6,746 bases of DNA, from positions 1 to 6,746 of the forward strand of contig SYCH01000200.1 of the NCBI GenBank assembly GCA_005787025.1, read 5' to 3'. Of the stretch, positions 1 to 5,138 are shown in pieces. Numbering within the stretch: the stretch's first letter is position 1; every line of letters begins with the position of its first letter. The DNA is from Actinomycetota bacterium. GTDB taxonomy: Bacteria; Actinomycetota; Acidimicrobiia; Acidimicrobiales; Ilumatobacteraceae. The translations under genes and the position numbers were made by a program. Under the pieces are notes generated by a model. That model did no database searches. It was not told the DNA's origin and saw only the letters and a program-made list of their open reading frames with translations.

Positions 1-144
1 CCTGTTCACGCTGGTGCGGTGGGGGCCGTCCTCCCCCTGGTCCTCACCGCCCGGCGTGGCCGAAAACGGATCTCGCCCGGCTCGCTGGCCTCGCCCGAGC
101 CGGGCGATTCGCTGTCCGAGGCGGTCTCCAGTGGGGCAGGATGA
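1..144 (+). CDS. C-terminal end of an upstream gene, probably a membrane protein (partial)
   Basis: Frame 1 is open from the left edge to a TGA at 142-144 and encodes about 47 residues. It begins with a hydrophobic run (AVGAVLPLVLTA) followed at once by a basic cluster (RRGRKR), then a polar tail rich in Ser, Pro and Gly. That is the pattern of a last membrane helix with a cytoplasmic tail. Third codon positions are mostly G or C, slightly more so than in the competing frame 2. The stop lies 4 bases before the GTG start of the histidine kinase, so the two genes are likely co-transcribed. It does not resemble the winged-helix C-terminus of an OmpR-type response regulator, which one might expect upstream of a kinase. 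No family is recognised; with so little sequence the frame itself is uncertain. Confidence 0.4.
   Translation, partial: PVHAGAVGAVLPLVLTARRGRKRISPGSLASPEPGDSLSEAVSSGAG
137..142 (+). promoter_or_regulatory. AGGA ribosome binding site / possible -10 box before the kinase gene
   Basis: CAGGAT ends 6 bases before the GTG at 149. Its AGGA core (138-141) lies 7 bases from the start, good Shine-Dalgarno spacing. The same hexamer also fits the loose NANNNT form of a -10 box at leaderless spacing. It supports GTG 149 over the in-frame ATG at 14. Which role it plays cannot be decided by eye. Confidence 0.5.
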
Positions 145-148
145 TCGA

Positions 149-1555
149 GTGACCATTCGCGAACGAGCTCGCTCCATCAGCCTGCGCCAGCGGGTCACCC
201 TGCTCTTCGCGGCGACCGGTCTCTTGGCCTCCATCACCCTCTCCACGGCCAGCTACCTGACGGCACGCTCGTACATCCTCCAGCGTCGCGACGAGGTCGT
301 CGAACGTCAGGCCTTCAACAATGCCCAGCTCATCCGATCGCAGATTCGCAGTCGTCGTAGCGAGGCCTTCGAACTGATCAGCAACGTGCGCACCGAACAG
401 AGTGGATTCGCCGTGCTGCATCTTCGGCCCGAGAACCTCTTCTTCAGCCAGGAGATTCGCTACACCCAGAATGCTTTTCCAACCGAACTGGTCGACTCGG
501 CACTGGCCGGGATGACCGCTCGGCAACGATTCAACATCGACGGGCAACCATACGTCGGCGTGGGGGTGCACATCGCCGACATCGATGTCCAGTATTTCGA
601 AGCGTTCCCCCTCGATGACGAGCAACGAACCCTGACCGCGATCGGATCCGCGCTCATCGTGGGCGTCATCATCGTGGCCGTGTTGGCGGGCTTGGTCGGT
701 GTGGCGGTCGGTCGTCGAATCATGCGCCCGCTCGAACGCGTCAGCGAGGCCGCTGGCGACATCGCCGAGGGTGGTCTCGACACGCGACTGGATTCCGAGG
801 TGGACCCCGACCTGGCTCGCCTCGTCACCTCGTTCAACGGCATGGCCGACGCCGTGCAGACCCGCATCGAACGCGAGGCGCGATTCGCCAGCGACGTCAG
901 CCACGAGTTGCGTTCGCCCATCACCGCGCTGGCCGCCGCGGTGGAGGTTCTCGACGCTCGACGCGCCGATCTCAACGACCGGACGCAGCAGGCCCTCGAC
1001 GTCGTCATCAGTCAGGTCAGGCGTTTCGATCAGATGGTCATCGACCTGCTCGAGTTGTCCCGACTCGACGTGGGGGTCACCGATCTACACCGGGAGACAA
1101 CCGAACTGGCTCCGCTCGTGCGTCGCATCGCCCAGCGCTACGGTGCCGACGGACTGCTAGTCGAGGTCGAATCGGGCTCTGACGGAATGGCATCGATCGA
1201 CAAGCGCCGTTTCGAGCGAATCTTGGCGAACCTGGTCGACAACGCCCGTATCCACGGTGGGGGGGTCACGCGCGTCGTCATCGGGGACACGCACGACGAC
1301 GCCCCCGAAGTCGATCGTCCCATGACCTTCGTGGCCGTCGAGGATTCCGGCCCCGGAGTCACCGCCAGTGAGCGAGCCCGGATCTTCGAGCGTTTCGCCC
1401 GTGGGTCGGCGGGCCGCAGTCGATCCGGTGGAACCGGACTGGGTCTCGCTCTGGTCGCCGAACACGTCCGTGCCCATGGTGGCCGCACCTGGGTCGAGGA
1501 CTCCCGCACCGGCGGCGCGCGTTTCGTGGCGACCTTTCCAAGGGGGGATTCATGA
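149..1555 (+). CDS. Sensor histidine kinase, MtrB-like (HAMP, HisKA, HATPase_c)
   Basis: Membrane-bound sensor kinase of a two-component system, 468 aa from GTG 149. In order: membrane helix at about residues 16-37; extracytoplasmic sensor region of about 125 residues; second helix at about 162-187; HAMP linker at about 188-240; HisKA H-box FASDVSHELRSPIT with phospho-acceptor H252; then the ATP-binding domain with N-box NLVDNA (N361, N365), G1 box DSGPG (from D399), F-box IFERF and G2 box GGTGLGLAL (427-435). All catalytic motifs are intact. The GTG is chosen because it has AGGA upstream and begins a typical basic N-terminus just before helix 1; the open frame back to base 14 reads as Pro/Arg-rich non-protein. 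The end of the sensor region (QYFEAFPLDDEQRTL) resembles actinobacterial MtrB, and the next gene is an LpqB-like lipoprotein. That supports an MtrB-type envelope-stress or cell-cycle role, by inference. No response regulator is visible here. Confidence 0.93.
   Translation: MTIRERARSISLRQRVTLLFAATGLLASITLSTASYLTARSYILQRRDEVVERQAFNNAQLIRSQIRSRRSEAFELISNVRTEQSGFAVLHLRPENLFFSQEIRYTQNAFPTELVDSALAGMTARQRFNIDGQPYVGVGVHIADIDVQYFEAFPLDDEQRTLTAIGSALIVGVIIVAVLAGLVGVAVGRRIMRPLERVSEAAGDIAEGGLDTRLDSEVDPDLARLVTSFNGMADAVQTRIEREARFASDVSHELRSPITALAAAVEVLDARRADLNDRTQQALDVVISQVRRFDQMVIDLLELSRLDVGVTDLHRETTELAPLVRRIAQRYGADGLLVEVESGSDGMASIDKRRFERILANLVDNARIHGGGVTRVVIGDTHDDAPEVDRPMTFVAVEDSGPGVTASERARIFERFARGSAGRSRSGGTGLGLALVAEHVRAHGGRTWVEDSRTGGARFVATFPRGDS
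1540..1548 (+). promoter_or_regulatory. Strong purine-rich ribosome binding site of the GerMN lipoprotein
   Basis: AAGGGGGGA lies 3 bases before ATG 1552 and inside the 3' end of the kinase gene. With the ATGA overlap (kinase TGA 1553-1555, lipoprotein ATG 1552-1554) it points to translational coupling. This is the only start in the window with an extended G-rich Shine-Dalgarno sequence and no -10-like hexamer. Confidence 0.65.
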
Positions 1556-2193
1556 GACGGCGCATCTGTTCCATCGTGCTCCTGGCGATGACGGCGGTCT
1601 CCTGTTCGATCCCCGACTCGGGCGACGTTCGCACCATCGACCCCGAGGACATCCCCTACGAGTTGAACGCCACGACCACGGCCGCCCCCACGACCACCGT
1701 CGCGGTCACGACGACGATCCCGGCGTCGGCGAGCACCACCTCCACCAGTACGACCGTCCCGGTGGAGGTCGTGTCCCTCTTCTACGTCGCCGGAGCCCAG
1801 TTGGTCCCGATCAACCGACTCTTGCTGACGCCCGCCGTCGCCCCCCAGGTTCTGGCCGCGTTGGCCGAGGGTCTTCCCGAGGGCGACCCGTCGGCCGGAC
1901 TTCGGTCGGCGTTACCGACGGATTTCGTGGCCCTCGTCGAGGTGTCGCGGGGAATCGCGACGGTCGATCTCCCGCCCTCATTCGTCACCGAGCTTCCGGG
2001 TGCCGAGCAACGCCTCGCCATCGCCCAGATCGTGCTCACCCTCACTCGGCGCGCCGGTATCGGCCAGGTGACCTTCACGGCCCTGTCCCGACCACAAAGC
2101 GTTCCCCGCGGGCGCGGTGACCTCGCCGGCCCGGGTGAGGCGGTGGCGTGCGACGACTACGCGAACTTGCTTCCCACCGGTTACTCGTGCTGA
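1552..2193 (+). CDS. GerMN-domain lipoprotein, short LpqB-like
   Basis: Exported protein of 213 aa. The N-terminus MRRRICSIVLLAMTAVSC is a lipoprotein signal peptide: basic n-region, hydrophobic core and a lipobox-like AVSC with C18 as the likely lipidated cysteine. The Ala at -3 is a weaker fit than the usual Leu. Residues 40-70 form a Thr/Ala/Ser/Pro-rich linker, common in actinobacterial surface proteins. Residues about 73-185 match a GerMN domain: a VSLFYV strand, AALAEGL helix, ALPTDFVALVEVSRGIATVDL strands and the EQRLAIAQIVLTL helix. The start overlaps the kinase stop by 4 bases. In mycobacteria the lipoprotein LpqB interacts with the sensor kinase MtrB, but LpqB is far longer, carrying a propeller-like C-terminal region that is absent here. 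The C-terminus holds two cysteines (C200, C213, the last residue). Its role as a partner or modulator of the kinase is inferred from position and domain. Confidence 0.85.
   Translation: MRRRICSIVLLAMTAVSCSIPDSGDVRTIDPEDIPYELNATTTAAPTTTVAVTTTIPASASTTSTSTTVPVEVVSLFYVAGAQLVPINRLLLTPAVAPQVLAALAEGLPEGDPSAGLRSALPTDFVALVEVSRGIATVDLPPSFVTELPGAEQRLAIAQIVLTLTRRAGIGQVTFTALSRPQSVPRGRGDLAGPGEAVACDDYANLLPTGYSC
1669..1761 (+). repeat. Low-complexity Thr-rich linker coding segment
   Basis: Degenerate ACG/ACC codon runs encode residues 40-70 of the GerMN lipoprotein (TTTAAPTTTV and similar). This is a spacer holding the folded domain away from the membrane, not a mobile or structured repeat. Its copy number may vary between strains. 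Confidence 0.6.
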
Positions 2194-2194
2194 C

Positions 2195-3034
2195 TCAGTA
2201 ACCCAAACGTTCGACCCGATCGGGTCGTTGCTGCCAGTCCTTGTCGACGACGACGTGCAACTCGATGAAGACGCCTTCGGGGAGCTGCTTGCGCACGAGG
2301 ATGCCGACGTTCTTCAACACCGAGCCACCCTTGCCGATGACCATGCCCTTCTGGCTCTCCCGTTCGACGACGATCTCGCATCGCACGCGGGGCCACTCCC
2401 ATTCGGTCACGCGGGTGGCGATGGAATACGGCAATTCATCCCGGAACACCGCCAGCAACTGTTCGCGCACCAGTTCGGCGACCCATTCGGCCTCGGGCAG
2501 ATCGCTCACGACGTCGTCGGGGTAGTACTGCGGTCCCTCGGGAAGTCGCGACGAGATGTAGTCAACCAATTCGGCGATCCCCTCGCCCGTTTTGGCCGAC
2601 ACGGCGAAGTACGCGAGAGCGTCCAACTCGGCCGAGGCCGACAACTGCTGGAGAGTGCGATCACGACCGGCGCGGTCCGTCTTGTTGACGACCACCACCG
2701 TCTTGGAAAGATCCAGACGCGACGCGACCCAACGATCGCCGGAGCCGAAGGGCATCGAGCCGTCGAGGACCAGGCACGCGACGTCGACATCGGCGAGCGA
2801 GTCGATGGCCGCGGCGTTCACCCGCTCCCCGAGGGCGGTGACCGGCTTGTGCAGTCCGGGCGTGTCCACGAAGACGATCTGGCACTCGGGTCGAGTCAAG
2901 ACGCCACGCACCTGACGGCGAGTCGTCTGGGGCTTGTTCGAGACGATGGAAACCTTCTGCCCGCAGATGGCGTTGAGCAGGGTGGATTTGCCCACGTTGG
3001 GACGACCGACCAACGTGACGAATCCGGAGCGCAT
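2195..3034 (-). CDS. era: GTPase Era (16S rRNA-binding, ribosome assembly)
   Basis: Era binds GTP and, through its KH domain, the 3' end of 16S rRNA during 30S maturation. The protein is 279 aa from ATG 3034. GTPase motifs are complete and in order: G1 GRPNVGKST (10-18), G2 with QTTRRQ (36-41), G3 DTPG (57-60), G4 NKTD (117-120), G5 SAK (146-148). The C-terminal KH domain runs from about residue 200, with the GKGG loop at 234-237, and ends in the typical KDWQQRPDRVERLGY tail. Era proteins are commonly near 300 aa, so this one is slightly short at the N-terminus. ATG 3034 gives the classic start MRSGFVTLVGRPNVGKST and has TAGCGT 8 bases upstream. An in-frame GTG at 3067 would add 11 residues. 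The gene converges on the lipoprotein gene with a single base between stops and is divergent from the four-helix protein gene. Usual Era neighbours such as ybeY or recO are not in view. Confidence 0.96.
   Translation of the reverse strand: MRSGFVTLVGRPNVGKSTLLNAICGQKVSIVSNKPQTTRRQVRGVLTRPECQIVFVDTPGLHKPVTALGERVNAAAIDSLADVDVACLVLDGSMPFGSGDRWVASRLDLSKTVVVVNKTDRAGRDRTLQQLSASAELDALAYFAVSAKTGEGIAELVDYISSRLPEGPQYYPDDVVSDLPEAEWVAELVREQLLAVFRDELPYSIATRVTEWEWPRVRCEIVVERESQKGMVIGKGGSVLKNVGILVRKQLPEGVFIELHVVVDKDWQQRPDRVERLGY
2212..2227. terminator. Perfect 16-bp palindrome, possible terminator hairpin for the kinase-lipoprotein unit
   Basis: CGACCCGATCGGGTCG is its own reverse complement. As RNA it can fold into a 6-bp GC-rich stem with a GATC loop, starting 19 bases after the lipoprotein stop. 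It lies inside the last codons of the convergent era gene (encoding RPDRV near the C-terminus). No U-run follows on either strand, so it would be an imperfect intrinsic terminator, and the palindrome may be coding coincidence. Confidence 0.3.
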
Positions 3035-3042
3035 CGTCCGGG

Positions 3043-3048
3043 ACGCTA
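3043..3048 (-). promoter_or_regulatory. Possible -10 box of era
   Basis: On the minus strand TAGCGT fits TANNNT and ends 8 bases before ATG 3034, so a transcript starting about 7 bases downstream of the hexamer would begin at or next to the start codon. No Shine-Dalgarno sequence is visible. No convincing -35 element is seen. Confidence 0.35.
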
Positions 3049-3104
3049 TCGGGGGCCACCTGGTCACGTGCCGGCTCTGACACGGTGAACGACGTCGTCT
3101 GTGC

Positions 3105-3110
3105 CAATCT
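3105..3110 (+). promoter_or_regulatory. Possible weak -10 box of the four-helix membrane protein gene
   Basis: CAATCT keeps the A at position 2 and T at position 6 of a -10 box and ends 6 bases before ATG 3117. No Shine-Dalgarno sequence precedes this ATG, so leaderless expression is a reasonable guess. It shares the roughly 80-bp divergent region with the era start. Confidence 0.3.
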
Positions 3111-3116
3111 GTCGAT

Positions 3117-3548
3117 ATGTCCCGAAGAACGATCGATTTTCGCCGTTGGTTCGACCGCATGGCTCCGCAGACCCTGCAGATCGCCACCATGCTCCTGTAC
3201 CTCAACGGATTCTTCGCCGTGATCGGCTTCATGGACAAGTCCGACTGGGTCGGATACGCCCGCGTGGACAAAGGCACGATCGGAACGGTTGTCGGCCTGC
3301 TGGTGGTCCTGTCCTTCATCGCCAGCGGGCTCTTGATGGCGAACGATCGCCGAGCGGGCTACCGCCTCGGGCTCTTCGCGGCCTTCTCCCCGTTCCTGTT
3401 GCGTTTCTGGATTCTCTCGGATTCACGCTTCGACCTTTGGGACCGCATCAGCGGTGGGAACACCATCAGCCTGCTCTTCGACGTGGCCCTGTGCGCGTTG
3501 CTCTTGCACCCCATGAGCCGTGAGCACCAGCGCGTCTGGTATCGCTGA
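3117..3548 (+). CDS. Small four-helix membrane protein of unknown function
   Basis: 143 aa with four likely membrane helices at about residues 18-38, 54-75, 82-101 and 115-132. The N-terminus is basic and aromatic (MSRRTIDFRRWFDRM), and short loops carry charges (KSDWVGYARVDKG; SDSRFDLWDR; the basic tail REHQRVWYR). It has no signal peptide cleavage site, no cofactor motif and only one cysteine, in helix 4. I do not recognise a family and assign no function. Good codon bias and four well-spaced hydrophobic segments argue that it is a real gene. An internal ATG at M15 is an alternative start. The gene is divergent from era and lies 37 bp upstream of the MaoC gene on the same strand, so read-through is possible, although the MaoC gene appears to have its own start signals. 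Confidence 0.75.
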   Translation: MSRRTIDFRRWFDRMAPQTLQIATMLLYLNGFFAVIGFMDKSDWVGYARVDKGTIGTVVGLLVVLSFIASGLLMANDRRAGYRLGLFAAFSPFLLRFWILSDSRFDLWDRISGGNTISLLFDVALCALLLHPMSREHQRVWYR

Positions 3549-3573
3549 GTTCGTAGCCGATCCGCGCATCTGG

Positions 3574-3579
3574 CAGGAT
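3574..3579 (+). promoter_or_regulatory. AGGA ribosome binding site / possible -10 box before the MaoC gene
   Basis: CAGGAT ends 6 bases before ATG 3586, with AGGA at 3575-3578 at 7-base spacing. It lies within GGCAGGATGA (3572-3581), identical in sequence and in distance to the start codon to the one before the histidine kinase gene. It supports ATG 3586 over the in-frame ATG-like extension back to 3520. Confidence 0.45.
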
Positions 3580-3585
3580 GACTCC

Positions 3586-4044
3586 ATGAGCGCACGAGTC
3601 ATCAACGGAGTCGAAGGTCTGAAGTCCGCGGTCGGAGAGCACCTGGGCTACAGCGAGTACATGGAGATCACCCAGGAGCGGGTGAACCAGTTCGCCGAAG
3701 CCACGGGCGACCACCAGTGGATCCACGTCGACGGGGAGCGCGCCAAGAGCGGTCCTTTCGGCGGACCCATCGCTCACGGTTACCTCACCTTGTCGCTCGG
3801 ACCGGCGTTGTACCCGACCGTCGTGCGCATCGAGGGCTTTTCCATGGGCGTGAACTACGGCGCGAACAAGGTTCGTTTCCCGTCTCCGGTTCCCGTGGGT
3901 GCGCGGTTGCGCCTCGGCGTGAAGTTGGTCCAGGTGGAAGAGATCACCGGTGGCGTCCAGACCACCATGGAGTTCACCTTCGAGTGCGAGGGTGCACCCA
4001 AGCCGTCCTGCGTGGCCGAGATCATCTTCCGTTCGTACGTCTGA
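3586..4044 (+). CDS. MaoC-type (R)-enoyl-CoA hydratase, HtdZ/NodN-like
   Basis: Single hot-dog domain hydratase of 152 aa, a normal length for the one-domain family. It is expected to add water to a trans-2-enoyl-CoA, giving a 3-hydroxyacyl-CoA, in the cytoplasm. The hydratase-2 signature is clear: ATGDHQWIHVD with the catalytic pair D42 and H47 (five residues apart, as in PhaJ and HtdZ), followed by RAKSGPFGGPIAHGYLTLSL, which lines the acyl-CoA site. The conserved NYGANKVRFPSPVPVGARLR strand region lies at 90-109. ATG 3586 is chosen because AGGA precedes it and the protein then starts a short lead-in before the fold; the open frame back to 3520 overlaps the previous gene's end and adds no conserved sequence. 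The gene is followed 21 bp later by the convergent LLM oxidoreductase. The family is related to mycobacterial Rv0130 (HtdZ) and rhizobial NodN; substrate chain length cannot be read from the sequence. Confidence 0.92.
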   Translation: MSARVINGVEGLKSAVGEHLGYSEYMEITQERVNQFAEATGDHQWIHVDGERAKSGPFGGPIAHGYLTLSLGPALYPTVVRIEGFSMGVNYGANKVRFPSPVPVGARLRLGVKLVQVEEITGGVQTTMEFTFECEGAPKPSCVAEIIFRSYV

Positions 4045-4045
4045 C

Positions 4046-4066
4046 GTCACCGCGCGGCGAGGTGAT
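4046..4066. terminator. Possible bidirectional terminator hairpin between convergent genes
   Basis: TCACC (4047-4051) and GGTGA (4061-4065) pair across CGCGCGGCGA-type sequence that can add two more C-G pairs (4053-4054 with 4058-4059), giving a short hairpin with one internal mismatch. It fills the 21-bp gap between the MaoC stop and the LLM stop, where a shared terminator would sit. No T-run is present on either side, so the call is tentative. Confidence 0.35.
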
Positions 4067-5064
4067 CACCGGAAGTTGGGCATCACCTTGGTGGCGAAGA
4101 GTTCCAAGGTCTCCAGATTCGGATAGTCGGGGCACCACGGGACCAGACCACGACAGCCGAGGGCCAGATAACGCTCGATCTTCTCGCTCACTTGCTCGGG
4201 TGTTCCGACCAGGTTGCCCTCGCGCCACGACGTGACGTCCTCGCCCCACAAACTGCGACTACCAGCGGCCTCGATCTCGGCCTCCGGATCGCGAATGAAG
4301 ACCTCGGGCGACCACGTCATACGGATGGAGGAAGGATCGCGACCCACTTCCCGACAGTGGTTCCACAGCGTGTTCCGCTTGCGCTCCCACTCCTCGGGAT
4401 TACCCCCGAAGTTGGAGCAATCGGCGTACATGGCCACCACCCGGAGCGTCAGCTGCTCGCCACCACCGCCGATCCAGATGGGTGGCATGGGCTTCTGTAG
4501 CGGCTTGGGGTCGCAGTTCGCCCGGTTCAATTCGTAGTAGCGACCCTTGTAGGTGGTCTCCGATTCGGTCCACATCGAGCGGACGATCTCGACGCTCTCG
4601 CGCAACATCCCGATGCGGTCCTTGGGCTTGGGAAAGTCGTAGCCGTAGGCGCGGTACTCGTTCTCGTACCAACCTGCTCCGATTCCCCACTCCAATCGGC
4701 CTCCCGACATGACGTCGACGGTCGAGGTCACCTTGGCCAACAAACCCGGGTTTCGATAGCTGTTGCAGCCGACCATCTGACCGAGACGGATGCGCGTCGT
4801 TCGCTGACTGATCGCGGCGATGGTCGACCAGCACTCGAAGACGGTTTCGTGCGCGGGACGGGGAACGTTGTGGAAGTGGTCGTACACCCAGATCGAGTCG
4901 TAGCCGAGACGCTCGGCCGCTTCGGCCACCTCGACAGTCTTGGCCCACTTGGCCGCCGGGTCCTCGATGGACGCCAGTTCCATCTTCCAACCCTGAGGGA
5001 CGAACATCCCGAAAACGATGCCCTCGGGAGAGGTTCCACGAAGCGTCTCACGGGTCTCGGCCAT
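4066..5064 (-). CDS. LLM-class flavin/F420-dependent oxidoreductase
   Basis: Cytoplasmic TIM-barrel oxidoreductase of the luciferase-like superfamily, 332 aa from ATG 5064. Positions from this start: first barrel strand GIVFGMFVPQGW near residues 15-26; the AERLGYDSIWVYDHF strand with DHF at 62-64; the SGGRLEWGIGAGW loop at 120-132, typical of F420-type members; PPIWIGGGGE at 194-203, a phosphate/cofactor-binding strand-loop; GTPEQVSEKI from residue 287; and the C-terminal MPNFR. Actinobacterial members of this type usually use F420 rather than FMN, but the cofactor is inferred from subgroup resemblance. The substrate is unknown. An in-frame GTG at 5121 would add 19 residues that look like untranslated leader (MIQSPHESGHGPSVGYGSP); ATG 5064 is preferred because TATGGT lies 6 bases upstream. 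The gene is convergent with the MaoC gene and divergent from the acyl-CoA synthetase gene, with 74 bp between starts. Confidence 0.9.
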   Translation of the reverse strand: MAETRETLRGTSPEGIVFGMFVPQGWKMELASIEDPAAKWAKTVEVAEAAERLGYDSIWVYDHFHNVPRPAHETVFECWSTIAAISQRTTRIRLGQMVGCNSYRNPGLLAKVTSTVDVMSGGRLEWGIGAGWYENEYRAYGYDFPKPKDRIGMLRESVEIVRSMWTESETTYKGRYYELNRANCDPKPLQKPMPPIWIGGGGEQLTLRVVAMYADCSNFGGNPEEWERKRNTLWNHCREVGRDPSSIRMTWSPEVFIRDPEAEIEAAGSRSLWGEDVTSWREGNLVGTPEQVSEKIERYLALGCRGLVPWCPDYPNLETLELFATKVMPNFR

Positions 5065-5070
5065 GGGCGA

Positions 5071-5076
5071 ACCATA
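5071..5076 (-). promoter_or_regulatory. Probable -10 box of the LLM oxidoreductase gene (leaderless spacing)
   Basis: On the minus strand TATGGT (TANNNT) ends 6 bases before ATG 5064. No Shine-Dalgarno sequence is present. This is the basis for preferring ATG 5064 over GTG 5121, whose use would place this element inside the coding region. No clear -35 element is visible. Confidence 0.45.
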
Positions 5077-5125
5077 ACCAACCGACGGTCCATGACCGGA
5101 TTCGTGGGGCGATTGGATCACGCCC

Positions 5126-5131
5126 TAATTT
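5126..5131 (+). promoter_or_regulatory. Probable -10 box of the acyl-CoA synthetase gene (leaderless spacing)
   Basis: TAATTT is one of the few A/T-rich hexamers in this stretch and ends 7 bases before ATG 5139, so transcription would begin at or within a base of the start codon. No Shine-Dalgarno sequence precedes the ATG. The element is divergent from the LLM promoter; the two -10 candidates are about 50 bp apart, so one bound regulator could affect both genes. Confidence 0.45.
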
Positions 5132-5138
5132 CGAACTC

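Noticed and set aside
14..148. N-terminal extension of the histidine kinase back to ATG 14
   Set aside because: The extra 45 residues are Pro/Arg/Ser-rich without family resemblance. Frame 1 in the same stretch reads better as a membrane-protein tail, and GTG 149 has AGGA at proper spacing.
333..340. Substituted adenylation motif GLGSSEAG (residue numbers 333-340 of the ligase) as a sign of lost activity
   Set aside because: The glutamate is kept and this variant is, to my knowledge, normal for FadD17/FadD19-type ligases; the P-loop, PGD and lysine motifs are all intact.
44..904. 286-aa open frame on the minus strand opposite the kinase
   Set aside because: His/Asp/Gly-rich sequence without domains or membrane pattern. 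It is the usual antisense shadow of a GC-rich gene whose plus-strand motifs are complete.
2117..3088. 323-aa plus-strand open frame across era
   Set aside because: Antisense shadow: the opposite strand carries all five GTPase motifs and the KH domain, while this frame is His/Asp/Arg-rich with no recognisable fold.
3035..3319. 95-residue N-terminal extension of era
   Set aside because: It would run through the divergent four-helix protein gene and contains a Pro/Arg-rich stretch unlike any Era N-terminus. ATG 3034 gives the classic start; GTG 3067 remains possible.
3520..3585. 22-residue N-terminal extension of the MaoC protein
   Set aside because: It overlaps the end of the preceding gene in another frame and lacks a ribosome binding site, whereas ATG 3586 has AGGA 7 bases upstream.
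4042..4049. TGACGTCA palindrome at the end of the MaoC gene
   Set aside because: It matches the eukaryotic CRE site only by chance. It includes the stop codon, and an 8-bp palindrome is expected in a sequence of this size.
4061..4070. GGTGATCACC palindrome at the LLM stop
   Set aside because: It is short, overlaps the LLM stop codon and competes with the TCACC/GGTGA hairpin. No second copy was noticed that would make it an operator.
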